NCBI GenBank assembly: GCA_037962975.1
Contig: CM075675.1
Span: 8,504,001-8,568,000, forward strand
Source: Clitoria ternatea
Lineage: Eukaryota > Streptophyta > Magnoliopsida > Fabales > Fabaceae
Length of the DNA stretch: 64,000 bases
Direction: 5' to 3'
The notes under the pieces were generated by a model. The model saw only the letters and a program-made list of their open reading frames with translations. It made no database searches and was not told the origin of the DNA. Below, piece by piece: positions 35,231-46,709 of this stretch (position 1 is the first letter of the stretch; each line of letters opens with the position of its first letter). A program made the position numbers and the translations under genes.

Positions 35231-36110
35231 GGAGGATGCCTAGAGGTGCCTCTTAGACATCGATGGTATGATCGTGTACCGAAAGATAAGATACCTTCAA
35301 GCCCTTTATCAAGGGTGGCATACTACAAAGGTTCGCACCGTTTTTGTCGAGATTGCCATGAAAGGTTTTAACTTCTTAACTTATTTAAAATTTTCAATTA
35401 TCTGTTTGCTAAAATAAAAAATAATTAATGTCACTTTTTAATTTATAGGTTAAGGAGTCGAGGAAGGAATTGTGCCTCAATGAGATCTTTCTACTTATGC
35501 ACAACCTAGGGGATGTGAATAGGTCGAGAGCAACATAGGGTGGAGACCAACATAAGTAAACATTATTAATTTATTATTAAATTTTCTTAAAGTATTCCGG
35601 TTTACTAGTGTTACTTTTATTTTTTAAACAAGAAAGCCTACTGGGAGTGGATTGTTAAGCTCGTTCCAAACGAAAATAAGTTAGATTAAGGCAAGATTGA
35701 CGTGTAGAGAGGCGTGATTAGTTGGAAGAACTAGGGTTGTTGCTACAACATTGGTCATGACTTGGACCTCAACATGTAGATGGGTTCCATTTCACTTGTC
35801 TTGGTCCCATGCCTCACCCATGGAGGCAACACCTCAACTTGCAAGGGATGCCGCTTTAAAGGCTAGGGTGGTAGAGGAAAATGTTCTGGCGGTAAAAGAT
35901 CGAGAAGAGAATATAGGTTGTTACGAGTTGTAGTAGATGTGGGCTATCTTTGAAGCCATTAAGAGGGAACAATCATGAGACTATTCATCTAGGGAGCCAT
36001 GCCCATTATAACAATGCCCTAGATAATCATTCTATTTTAAATGAGGAGTAATGCCACTCTACCTAATTTTAGTCAAGTTCGCTACAGTGCCCTCCCTGAT
36101 CACAACAACG
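35231..36110 (+). pseudogene. Decayed coding-like blocks, unidentified
   Basis: Three GC-richer blocks (35231-35365, 35451-35555, 35630-36110) separated by AT-rich, intron-like spacers that begin with GT or follow AG. The translations contain stops (for example TAG at 35536 and 35934) and no motif I can name. Probably a dead transposase or captured gene with introns. Confidence 0.3.
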
Positions 36111-36119
36111 AGCCCATCC

Positions 36120-36540
36120 CTAGCCATACTAGACATGTAAACAAGGTAGAGCAGGTGCAAGTAATACACTACTCGTATTTGTTAAAATTTACAAGTATCC
36201 GTACCAACGAGTTATTGTAATGGTTACCCGTGTCTATCTATTAATATTTTAAAAATTATAGTAAAGAAGAAAATAACATATAATATACTAAATATAATAT
36301 TATTCTAATATGAAATGATATTATAATAAATTTAAAATATTATAATGAATTAATATAACATAAATTTTATCTCATTACAAAATAACAAAAATCTTAATAT
36401 TTGAATATATTAAAAAAACAACTATTCATCAGTATGTAGGTACCTGTGGGGCGAGTAAGATAGTACTCGTACCCGCTCGTTTAGTAAATATGCAGATACT
36501 CATTACAAGTATATCTACGGATACTCGAGGTATCCCTTTG
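36120..36540. repeat. Dispersed element with CGGGTA/TACCCG ends, copy B
   Basis: Same layout and orientation as 22.24-22.64 kb: TACAAGTATCCGTACC at left, TTTATCTCATTACAAAATAA in the core, GTAGGTACCTGTGGGGCGAG at right, then extra ACTCGTACCCGCTCG words. Diverged from copy A. Confidence 0.55.
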
Positions 36541-36979
36541 TTGGAATTCAGGGAATGAATCTATTTAGGGCCTGGAATGCAAATTGAGAATTTTGGGGTT
36601 ATTGAAACTAAGAATTTAAAAAGGATTATTGGGTTAGAGAAGGTATCGCAATCAAAGACTGATAAAACTAAGGGAATCACCACAAGAATTGAAAATTCTT
36701 GATAAGATTGAAAATGGTTCAATCAAGAACCTAAGAAAGAAAGTTCTAACAAGCCTAAGCTTTTTTGAATAATCTTAAAAACTATCTCATTCTCGTATCT
36801 CTTGAAGTTTAATACAATTTTTAATTTATAAGTTTGCCTTATCTAGAAATAAATAAAAGAAAAACAAAAGACAAACAAGATTGAGTTGAGTTAATGGTAA
36901 AAAAACAAGCTTAATCATGAGGTCTTGGGAATAAAAGAAAAATAAAAACCCTTTAAGACAAAACCCTTTATTAGGAATT
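36541..36979. other. Unassigned sequence
   Basis: No recognisable gene or repeat boundary. It may be the left flank of the pararetrovirus-like remnant that follows. Confidence 0.4.
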
Positions 36980-37408
36980 CTGTTATGTTTGAGACTTCAT
37001 TCCTCATATCTCTCACTATATCTCCAAGCTTTCCAAAATGCTAAGAAAAAATTATACACTAGCATAGGGGAAAGAACAAAATGAAGCTATTAGATTTATG
37101 AAGCATTGAAGAGACCGAAGGACAAAAGTTGTACTATGGACATGCTAGTGACATTTCACCAATGGAGAACTCCATTATCATACAACCTTTAAAGAAACAC
37201 TTGCAGTTAAATATGGAATAAAAAAAATTGATTTCCATCTCAAAGGACAGCAATTTAAGGTTCAACTTAATAATTCTTCATTTTCAAAAATGTTAAATCA
37301 AGCATAGAACTCCTCTAGATACTCAAATCCTCAAACTCAAAGAATGGTTTTCTAGATATGATTTCACTGTTAAACACATTAAAGGAAACTAGATCCTAAT
37401 TCATGATA
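36980..37408 (+). pseudogene. Endogenous pararetrovirus-like polymerase remnant (RNase H end)
   Basis: Plus-strand translation in broken frames is closest, from memory of the family, to the end of a Caulimoviridae-type reverse transcriptase/RNase H. A block around 37240-37310 resembles the segment just before the last RNase H motif. At 37341-37385 an in-frame WFSRYDFTVKHIKG-like stretch follows; the HIKG form is typical of caulimovirids and less so of gypsy elements. Stops (TAG after the Lys-Gly-Asn, and others upstream) and frameshifts make it dead. It is cut at 37408 by a CACTA insertion. It could also be a divergent gypsy element. No infectious or complete viral gene is present here. Confidence 0.6.
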
Positions 37409-38617
37409 CACTAGTGCAAAATATAGATACGAGGACAGGATTTAAGGACGGTCATAGGGGACCCGTGGTTAGAAAAGAGGCGGTGGCATTTTTGTGATTT
37501 TGACGAAGGCTTTTCAACACGGTTGTACGCGAACCGTGCTCGTAGGCAAGATACCAACACGGTTACTTGAAACCGTGCTAATAGGCCAATTAAATTTATT
37601 TTTTAAAAATTTTTCGTGTTACATACGAGCACGGTTAGACTATAACCGTGCTTATAGGCCTTGTATACGAACACGGTTGGTCGTCAACCGTGCTTAAAAG
37701 TGTTTCAAATTAATTTTTAAAAATTTTTATTGGCACATACGAAGACGGTTCCCTCTAAACCGTGCTGATAGGCCCACCTACAAAGACGGTTTCCCATAAC
37801 CGTGCTTATAGGTTCCCTTTTTTCCCTTTTCGAGGTCCGTTCTTCTTCCCTCTCTCTGCAGTTTCGTGTTTCCCTCCCTCTTTTTATTTCGTTTCACGAG
37901 GCCTCCTTCATCTTTCTTTTTATTTCTTTACATTTCCCCCTCCTTCATCCTTCGTTTTCCTCTATTGGAGCATTGTCTTCCTTCTTCATCCTTCGTCGTT
38001 CCCCCTCAAAGCTACCAAGGTACCAAGCTTCATCTTTCCTCCTTCATCCTTCATCCTTCCCCCTCAAAGGTACCAAGCTTAGTGTTTTTTGAATCTGCAT
38101 TTTATTTCTCATGGCCAAGAAAATGAAGCTCTCTTCTCTCCTCAACAAACCTTCTTCCTCTTCCTCTTCCTCTTGGCCTTGGCTTTCTTGTCACCAACCA
38201 AGAACCCTCTCTTTTAGAACCAACAACAACGACACCACTTTCAAAACCATCAACGTTGCTTTCTTAGATGCCACCTTCCAGATCTGTGAATCCTTCTTCA
38301 CCGACGACGTCTCCGCCAGCTTCTCAACCGCCTCCAAAGAACATTCCAGAACACTTGACTCTGAATTTAAAAATGTTGGATCTAAAAACGTTGGATCTGA
38401 ACCCAGCAAATAGTGCCACTTTGTTGCATATTCAAATAAAAAAAAGGGTAGATACGAGCACGGTTCAAAGGAACTGTGCTTAAAAGTAAGCTACGAAGAC
38501 GGTTCAAAACCGTCCTTAAAAGTCCCCATCTACAAGCACGGTGGGAACAAGCACGGTTCTGGAACCGTGCTTAAAGGTCCAACAGAACCGTGCTTAAAAC
38601 ACTTTTCTCCACTAGTG
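37409..38617. mobile_element. Non-autonomous CACTA element 1 (1,209 bp), carrying a host gene fragment
   Basis: Terminal inverted repeats CACTAGTG (37409) and CACTAGTG (ending 38617), target duplication ATA on both sides (37406-37408 and 38618-38620). Subterminal zones contain about ten short palindromes of the form (A/C)ACGGTT-spacer-AACCGTGCT, six on the left (37508-37805) and about four on the right (38456-38600). Such arrays are transposase-binding sites in CACTA elements. It has no transposase. The middle (about 37830-38415) is a pyrimidine-rich leader and an OVATE-like open frame unrelated to transposon sequence. Confidence 0.92.
38111..38413 (+). pseudogene. Captured OVATE family protein (OFP) N-terminal fragment inside CACTA 1
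   Basis: An intact 100-codon frame starting MAKKMKLSSLL, followed by a serine run, WPWLSCHQPRTLSFR, FKTINVAFLDATF and FFTDDVSASFST. The order KKMKL - WPW.SC - P.TLSFR - FKT.N - SFFT - SASFST is the N-terminal signature of plant OFP transcriptional repressors, as I know it. The C-terminal OVATE domain (about 70 residues) is absent: the frame runs into GSKNVGSEPSK and a stop just before the right subterminal repeats. The pyrimidine-rich 5' UTR-like sequence 37830-38110 seems captured with it. So this is a transduplicated gene piece; whether it is expressed is unknown. Confidence 0.75.
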
Positions 38618-39526
38618 ATAATTAACTTGTCCAGAAAAAAAACCTATGAAAAAACACCACCTAAATCATTGCTTCCACCCATTCCTATCAACTCATCATG
38701 ATGAATACAAACATCTCGTCCTCATCCTTTTCCACACAACCCTACCAAAAAAGTACTTCTCTTAAGAGCTCAAATATTTCAAAGGTATTCAACCTACTAA
38801 GCTATTTTTTTTTTATACAAAAAACCATGTTTTTATTACCTAACCCTTTTTCTGTAAAAATACAAAATCATTCTTATTCTAACTTGGTTTAATTTAGAAA
38901 GTCCCTTTCTGAATATTTTTGGAATCCTTATGAGACAACTTCTCAATAAATAAGACATGTGGTACTTATGGTGCATCACAATGCTCCATAATTTCCCAAT
39001 TCTGTTCCCAATTGAAAAGATGCTACGGTTCCTACAAATTGATGTAAACTAGTCTTCTTTATTGTGGAATCCTTTAAGCTGGTATCAATATACAGTTAAT
39101 TAGATTAAAGATTTAGAAATTAAGATCAAATTTCAAAAAGAAAAACTGAAGTTCCAAGAAGAAACTTTTATACAGTTGTCATCCTACATGGGCCTTATTT
39201 CCATCATCCTTAAACTAAGTAGCTATATACGTAGAACCAAGTGAGAGTTTGGCATTCATATCCATGGCTAATGGATTTCACAAAAGGTGATCGGTGATCA
39301 TGTGAATTTCCACAAGAAGAATTAGTTCTTTGTCTCAACGAGTTAAACAAGACAATTTTGGCAACCTGAGAAGTTAATTTAACTTGTGCAATCCTAAAAG
39401 TCCTTTAAATCATTTGTCCTCCTGAAGGTGCGTGTTCAATACCATGACAAACTAGTTCTTGTTCCAGATGATTTAGTTTAGAAAATATGCCAAAAGTTAG
39501 TACTAATTATACAAACTACCAGGTGA
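38618..39526 (+). pseudogene. Continuation of the pararetrovirus-like remnant between two CACTA elements
   Basis: This is the sequence that was contiguous with 37408 before CACTA 1 inserted. It translates only in short broken pieces. Composition and position fit the poorly conserved region downstream of RNase H in such a polyprotein, but I cannot point to a diagnostic motif. Assignment rests on contiguity. Confidence 0.4.
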
Positions 39527-41999
39527 CACTACTACAAAAAAGGCCTTTGTCAGCGGTTCCGTAATAGCTATTGTCAGCGGTACAAGCGCAGAGAATAATG
39601 GCGCTATTAATAGCACAAAAAACAATGTCAGCGCTTAAACCGCTGACAATAGTTACTTATTGTCAGCGGTTGTAACGCGGAACCGCTGACAATAGTCCAA
39701 CAATGTCAGCGGTTGGAATGAGGAACCGTAGACAATAAGCCAACAATGTCTGCGGTTGGTACGAAGAACCGCAGACAATAAGCAAACACTAAGCAAACAT
39801 TGTCTGCGGTTGTGATGCGGAACCGCAGACAATAGTCTCACATTGTCTGCGCTTGATGTTATAACCGCAGACAATAGTTGGTTTTTTTTTTAATTTTTAA
39901 TTTTTAATTTTTAATTTACTAAACCTGTATTAATTAATAAACTAATTTTTACACTAACAGTTTTAAAATTATAGATACAACAATACCTAAAAAAGTAAAA
40001 CAGCAACCAATAATTTTTTAAAATGGGTTTAGCTTCATGTACCTATATTAATTACATACTTCAATACTAATTCTTGCACATGAAATTTCCAATGAACATT
40101 GTAACATTAAGTGATACCTAAAACATAATTCACCAACTAATATTTACAGTTTCAGACACCTATATTTAATACAAATATATACTAATTTCCATTATTATTT
40201 CTCAAAAAAGAAATATAACAATATTAATACCTAAAAAGGAATACATCCACTTATAAATTTGATCAAGCCCACATCTGTCATTATAGTATATTCTAGTCTA
40301 AAAATAATTTTAATTCCTGCACATGATAATTGATCAATGAACATTGTTGCCTTAAGACATACATTATATCATAGTAAATTGTCAACCACCATTAGTTAGC
40401 AATACCAATGACTAACGCATGGATCTAACATTACACATAAGATGATCTTTTAATTCATTAACATTAACCCGCCTCACATTCGAACAACACCAGCATGGGC
40501 AAGGAATGCGGTTAGGGTCTTTGGCGTGTTCAATTACAAAGCGAATGAATTCCTTCACTCCATCCTCATACTCTTGAGACAAACGATTAGCATACACCCA
40601 ACGTCGATCCATTCTTAGTAAATGCAAGGAAGAACTAATCATTACCATATCCAACTACAATAAATAAAATCTATGAAACTTGAAAGGAAACTCTAAATCA
40701 TTACACTTATTCAATCATATTACATAGTTAAGTTAATTAATAGTTGATTACTTTACATTGATTATTTTAGTAATCAATATAAAAATAATTCTCTAGAATT
40801 TGTTCACCTAATTTTATGAGAACTAATAAATGTAATTAGGATTATGACCATTATGGATTTTCTACACTTTATTTATTTGTTCTTTTTTCTTTCAAACCGA
40901 AGGAATACCATTAAATTTTTACACTTCTAATTGTTTGTTGAAGTAAGCAAACATTGGAGAAAGTTTTAAAAAATTTATCAATAAAATTTTAATTATTTTA
41001 AATTATGGAAAGAATTAATATTAATTATTAATTTTTCTATTTTACTGATTTTATTAATTATTAAATTTTTTATTTTCATACTTTTATTTTCTCAACTAAT
41101 TACTAAACATTAAAGCTCCAGTTTTGTTAATTTATTCTTACAAAAGAAAAATCACTAAATCACCAAATTTCTAAATGTCACTAATTTTAGATGAGCTTCA
41201 AGAGAACTCTAATATACAGTGAAATGATTAATAATTATTTTCAACATGAAGAAGCATGTTGCTTAAGCATAGATCAAAATATTGTGAATCTAAACATGTT
41301 TGATTAATTATATTTGATGGAAAATAAAGCAAGCTTCAGCATTTACAATAAGGAACACTCATTTATAATAAGCAAGCTTTAACATTTGTAGAAAAGCTAA
41401 AATAGAGGGAGATAAAAAAAATAAAAAAGTACCTTGAAGATGGATGCACACTAACGCATAAAGAAGAGGGACCAAGAGGGACAAAATATTTTCCACCAAC
41501 AGCAATACTAACGCATAAAGAGGGGCCAAGAAGAAGGACCACAAAATGTTTTTGTTCTCAACGTACAGCAGAGGAGAGTAAAACGCAGCAGCAAGCAAGC
41601 ATTTGAACGGATTCTAGAAGCATAAAGGGAAAAGGCACGCACAGAGGGAGAAAAGGAAACGTTATTTGCTTTTGTCCTTCATTAAAATAATTAATTTATG
41701 AATAGCTTTTGTCAACATACAGCAGAGAGTAAAACACATAGTGTGGATCCCATCAGCACTACCTTTTGTCCTTTTATTATTTATTAACTTATGCAAATAA
41801 TGGGATCAGCAAGCAACGCGCGCGGGAATGAAAATTTAGGACTATAGTCTGCGGTTCACACATCTAACCGCAGACAATAGTATTTTCTGCGTTTACTCTC
41901 TCAACCGCATACAATAGTTGTTTTTTATGCACTAATGTCTGCGGTTCCGCCCAACCGCAGACAATAATAGCGTTTCCTTTTGCAATTTCTGTTGTAGTG
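39527..41999 (-). mobile_element. CACTA element 2 (2,473 bp), deletion derivative
   Basis: Left end CACTACTACAAAAAAGG (39527), right end ...TTTCTGTTGTAGTG (41999), target duplication TGA on both sides (39524-39526, 42000-42002). The subterminal zones carry TGTCAGCGGTT / AACCGCTGACA palindromes at far left, shading into TGTCTGCGGTT / AACCGCAGACA further in (39545-39880). The TGTCTGCGGTT type also appears on the right (41850-41970). The interior is AT-rich with one transposase-domain relic on the minus strand. Confidence 0.93.
40412..40654 (-). pseudogene. Transposase-associated domain relic of CACTA 2
   Basis: An 80-codon minus-strand frame containing MDRRWVYANRLSQEYEDGV, FIRFVIEHAKDPNRIPCPC and CSNV...ELKDHLMC. 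This matches the transposase-associated domain (Pfam Transpos_assoc) at the N-terminus of En/Spm-type proteins, including its Cys/His zinc-binding layout. The rest of the transposase is absent, so the element depended on an autonomous relative. Confidence 0.85.
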
Positions 42000-42192
42000 T
42001 GATCATGCAAGGAGAAGACAAAAGGATGCTCATGAAAAAAGGAAGACCATTCTCAAAATTAGAAGACTTATACTATAGGCAAAAATATGAACAAGAATTT
42101 AAGATGAAGATCAAAATCTTGATCCAGATAATAAGCCTATCTTCACATTTGACTGGTGGAAAAGTGTCAGTAAGAATTCTCGATAAAGAAGC
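42000..42192 (+). pseudogene. Third piece of the interrupted host sequence (pararetrovirus-like flank)
   Basis: Open in part (frame from 42004) and rich in Lys/Asp/Glu codons; it was contiguous with 39526 before CACTA 2 inserted. No family motif that I can name with confidence. Confidence 0.3.
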
Positions 42193-42420
42193 CACTACAA
42201 GAAATAAGAAAATTAGCGTGGGACACCTTAGCCAAAAAGGCCCACATTATAACCAAATGGCGTGGGGCACTGCCTCTTACACCATTTTCTTCAATGAAAA
42301 GCCACGTGAGACATCGACCCCCATGCCATTACCTAACATAGGAATTAATATCCCACATCATTTGTCAATGCAGAATGGGGCATAAGACATATTCCACGCT
42401 AAAAATATATATATGTTTTT
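42193..42420 (+). mobile_element. Left terminus of a third CACTA-like element
   Basis: CACTACAAGAAATAAGAAAA at 42193 is a canonical CACTA left end. It is followed by subterminal words AGCGTGGG, GGCCCACATT, GGCGTGGGG and CCACGTGAG, i.e. an own set of GCGTGGG/CCCACGC-type repeats. No GTAGTG right end with this motif was found downstream, so the element is truncated or its right end has decayed. The long frame 41999-42385 merely crosses the junction. Confidence 0.6.
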
Positions 42421-45180
42421 AAATATTTTTCTTTTTTGACATTTATAAAATGATTTCATACCTGTAAAAATTAAAAATAAATCCACTAAACATATACCAG
42501 CCATTTAATTATCAATTATAATCAAGATGAATGAAATGTCATGAATACAAATAAAAAATTTATATTAAAAATTTAATTAATATATACAAATTACAATTAA
42601 TATTAAATACAATGAGTTGCTAATTATAGATACAAATTTAATCAGTATTCTTCAATAACCAACGTTATGTAGTCTCTCTGATCACAATGTACGTAACACC
42701 TATTAATTGTATAATACAAGAAAAAATAGTATCACATATAAAATTAAGTGTCCAAAACTAACAAATTAATGGTTTTCACTTTAAACACCAACTTGTTTGC
42801 TAAATAAATGTATAACATGTATGAAGTCTGTTCGATCACAACATTCATGCAACAATCAATGGTTTGCGCTTTTAACCTCAACTTCTCTAATAATTTAGTG
42901 GCATCGTAGCAATTACCAAGGATATTTTAGGTGTTTGAACATAGTCATGCAACATTTTTACAAAAATCAATACATTTTTTTTCAAAAATTTCTAGTTAAA
43001 TCAAGCAACAATCAATTTAACAGCAATAGACAATTTGGAGTAAGTGACACCCTTATAAATAGGTTTATTGACAGACATCAATCAGATAAAGAATTTTAGA
43101 CACTTTGAATTATGTTCTTTTGGCTCATTCTCTATATAATCGTTATACACATCATCAATGACATATTCATCATTATCGTCACAACCCATAAACACATAAT
43201 ATATCATGTCATTCATGTTATCAAAATTATTGTCATTCATCCTTAAACTAGAAACATCAGTGTTAAACCAGTATATGTTGAATATTCATGTATCTCATTA
43301 TGCAAATTCCAAACCTAATAACCTGGTTAGAAACCCGACTTATACACAAATGAACCTTAACATCATCTTCATTAGTATTTTCACACAACAACAATTTTCA
43401 CAAAGAAATATAATACCACCATCAAATATGATAATTGATTATTGTTTAATTTGTTGATATATTCTTCAACTCCTTTAAAGAATTTATTTTTTAAACTCTT
43501 TTTCACATGAAATTCATCATACATCTACGTACAATTTATTTCTTTACATCAATATACTTAACCACTTAGAACCAAAAAAATACAACATATAACATAATAT
43601 TTTTTAAGAAATAATTAAGACAACATAATCTGTATAATATGAACCCTGGTTTAATGTACTTTGGTGATTAATATGTGTGCGCACGTGTGAGAATAACTGA
43701 TAAGTTTTCATTTTCAAGATTTAAAGCCTGTTTCGAATGACAACCCAACGAATTGGCCATTGCAATTTGGCAAAGGTAATGGAATTTAACAGTGAATGCT
43801 AGTTACCCAACATGTAAGCTTCGGCATCAAGTCAATGAATCAAATAATGTCACAGTAATTGGTTTGGAGATTGACATATCAATTGCTTAACTGAGTAGTA
43901 GAATCGATTTCTCCTAGATTCACCATGTCTGACAGCTGGCCGGTTCAACTTAAGAGCTGCTATAAATAATTTCAGCCATGTATCATGCAAAGAAATTTAA
44001 AATTATAAGAAAAAGAAATTTTAAAAAATAAAAGTAGTTAAAATTGACATTAGAATTAGAAAACACAAATCTCTTGAACTTATAAAAATATAAAATAAGC
44101 GTTAAATAATTGTGAAGTCGTCTTACAAAATCTACATATACAGTAACAAAAACATGCAAAAAACCTAGAGTATAATTCATTACAGTTGTAAACAACTTGT
44201 AATTAAGAGTCCTCTATAAGATTGTTAACATCTGGTATTCTCATTAATTAACATCTTAACAATTATACATAATTCAATCGAAAAATATGTTCAGTTACAC
44301 CGGATCCATATGACTGATCATATATATAGAATATGTTGATATTGATGAATAATTAAGTAAAATAGGAGAAATAGAAGATGATAAAGCTGATGGAAGAGCA
44401 TTAGTTATATAAAAATTATATAGTTGTTGTTGTATCCAGAATAAGAGATGCTCTTTCTGCGACTATTGTTAGTCAGAAAAAATAAACAAAAGAAAAACTT
44501 TTATCACAAATTATGGAGCAATGTCATGTATATATATAAAATTCTTATTCTTTTCCCCACTTCTTTAAAAACACACAAAGAAGAACACGCAAGGAAAAAG
44601 AAAGGAATAAGCACAAAAATGAAAAAGAAGGAAAAAATTCATTGATCACTACGAATAATTTGTTGTTTTTTCCTAGTAATGAGCTTTCAATACAGTATTC
44701 TGTTTGTTTCCCAAGGACACATGAAATGAGCTAATCACTATCTCATGACATGCATATATGTTTATGCACAGGATTTCTGTCTTATAAACTAACATAAGAC
44801 ATTAAGACAAGCCGTATAGTCATTACACATATGTTTAAAGCACATCTTTTCTTTTTCATACAATTTGGCCAATTACTATTAGAAAGTGCTAATCAACAAT
44901 ATCCCCATGCCAGTACTATATCATCCATGATCCATCACATCATTATGGTATCTTTTTCCTGTGAACTTTTTGTTTTGTTTTTTATGCTACTACTGTCCAT
45001 CTAATAATAAATTCGTAATTTAATATATGTTTCTATTAATTAGATTTGGCTAATGAAAGCTTGAATCCACCCTAATATAAAATAGTTTCATTTTATTGTT
45101 ATGTGGTACAATATAAAAATATATAATAAATATATTATTTAGTCTTTACTTTGTTATATATGATTAGGTTAATAGATCTC
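42421..45180. other. Intergenic AT-rich DNA, nothing recognised
   Basis: No recognisable gene or repeat boundary. It could include the interior of the truncated CACTA element. Open frames at 43206, 43983 (-) and 44448 are low-complexity. Confidence 0.55.
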
Positions 45181-45680
45181 ATTTTTTAAAAATTTAAATT
45201 TATAGGTTTTTAATATTAACTTTTTTACAACTATTAGTTTTTATTTACATGTCACATAAACTTGACATATAACATACTAAAATTACTAGTTGAACATCAT
45301 TTAATATGTGAGAGACTATTATCCAAATCACTAATTTGATTTCATCCCTCTCACCATCGCCCCCACTTTTTTTTTCTTATCCACCCATAACCACCACCCT
45401 CTTGCCACTATCACTATCACCCTTTTTCCTCACGACCATTAACTTTTACTTACGTGTTACATAAATTTGACATGTAATACACTAGAATTACTAGCTGAAC
45501 ATTACTTAATATATGTGAGAAACCTATTAACCAAATCCTTAATTTGACTTAATCTCTCCCATCACCACACCATTTTTTCCTTACCCACCTATTATCACCA
45601 CCACTGTTGTCAATCTCACTCATTTTCCTCATAATCATTAACTTTTGCCTATGTGTCACATAAATTTGACACATAAAATT
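45181..45680. repeat. ~195-bp imperfect tandem repeats with CCACCC-rich cores
   Basis: About 2.5 units, each with TTTAATATGTGAGA..., CCAAATC(A/C)(C/T)TAATTTGA, CTCTC...CACC, TTATCCACCCATAACCACCA-type core, ATTAACTTTTACTTACGTGT and CACATAAATTTGACAT. Further copies lie at 54687-54840 (same orientation) and at about 55440-55620 (inverted). Confidence 0.65.
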
Positions 45681-46709
45681 CATTTATCACATTGTATCTT
45701 CCTTCATATAGAACACAACACATATAGTACTTGCATCATCATCTCAATCTAAAATGACAATTTTGAACTAAGCTACTAGCCAGTTATCAAAAGAATAATC
45801 CAAACACTACTAACATCATAACATGCTACCAAACTTAGTTGTATACATGATTTTATCAAAATAACAACATTATCTACACTTGGCATTGAACGTCTAATTT
45901 TTTATTTTAGTGCTATCCTCGCCTACATCTTCCTAGTTCCTATCATCAGTTACTAAATATTCCACAAGAAAAAAGAAGGGGTGAGTGCCCAGATTTTTTT
46001 AGTATAATAGAAAATAAACAACACAAAAACATAATCTAGCAACTACGATTTAAACACCATAGTCACCATTTTTAAAGTAAGCATATCATTTTCACAACAT
46101 TCTTCTCAAGATTATAATTTCATAGGTTTAACCATTAGAAATTTAAGTTCCACATCATCATCAATACAATGTAATAGTGCATAACTAATTCTCAAACAAA
46201 TGAGCCTATCACTAGACATTAGTGTCCGGATACTTTAAGGATTGACCATCAGTTGGGAGTTCTCCAACATCTTGTGGACCCTCTGGTCCACTGAGCCATT
46301 CGACTCTCCCCCTCAACCACTAAGTTCCTTTAGACCACTGGGAACTAGATCCCTCCAAACCACTGGACCTGAAAGTGAGTGGCAAAACATGCCAAATGGC
46401 CACCCCACAACAACTCAATGCATACATAGCACATAAAGTTAATGTTCAGCAATTTTCCACTCAGTCCCGACCTTCATCCTCAAAAGGACATCCTTAAATT
46501 CCTTATCTTCCAGATACAAAATTTAATCATCGTTTATCCTTAATTAATTCCATAATTCTTAACATCAACATGTACTTTAAAACATCATTGGCATCACAAA
46601 ATCTCAACATATAAGCCATATATATTCTATCAATCAATCTCAAATAATTATTTAAACAATTTTAACTCGTCAATATTTATTTCCAACCCAATATAGTTTA
46701 TATAAATTA

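Noticed and set aside
41999..42385. 128-codon open frame downstream of CACTA 2
   Set aside because: It crosses from old host-like sequence into the left end of another CACTA element at 42193, so it cannot be one gene.
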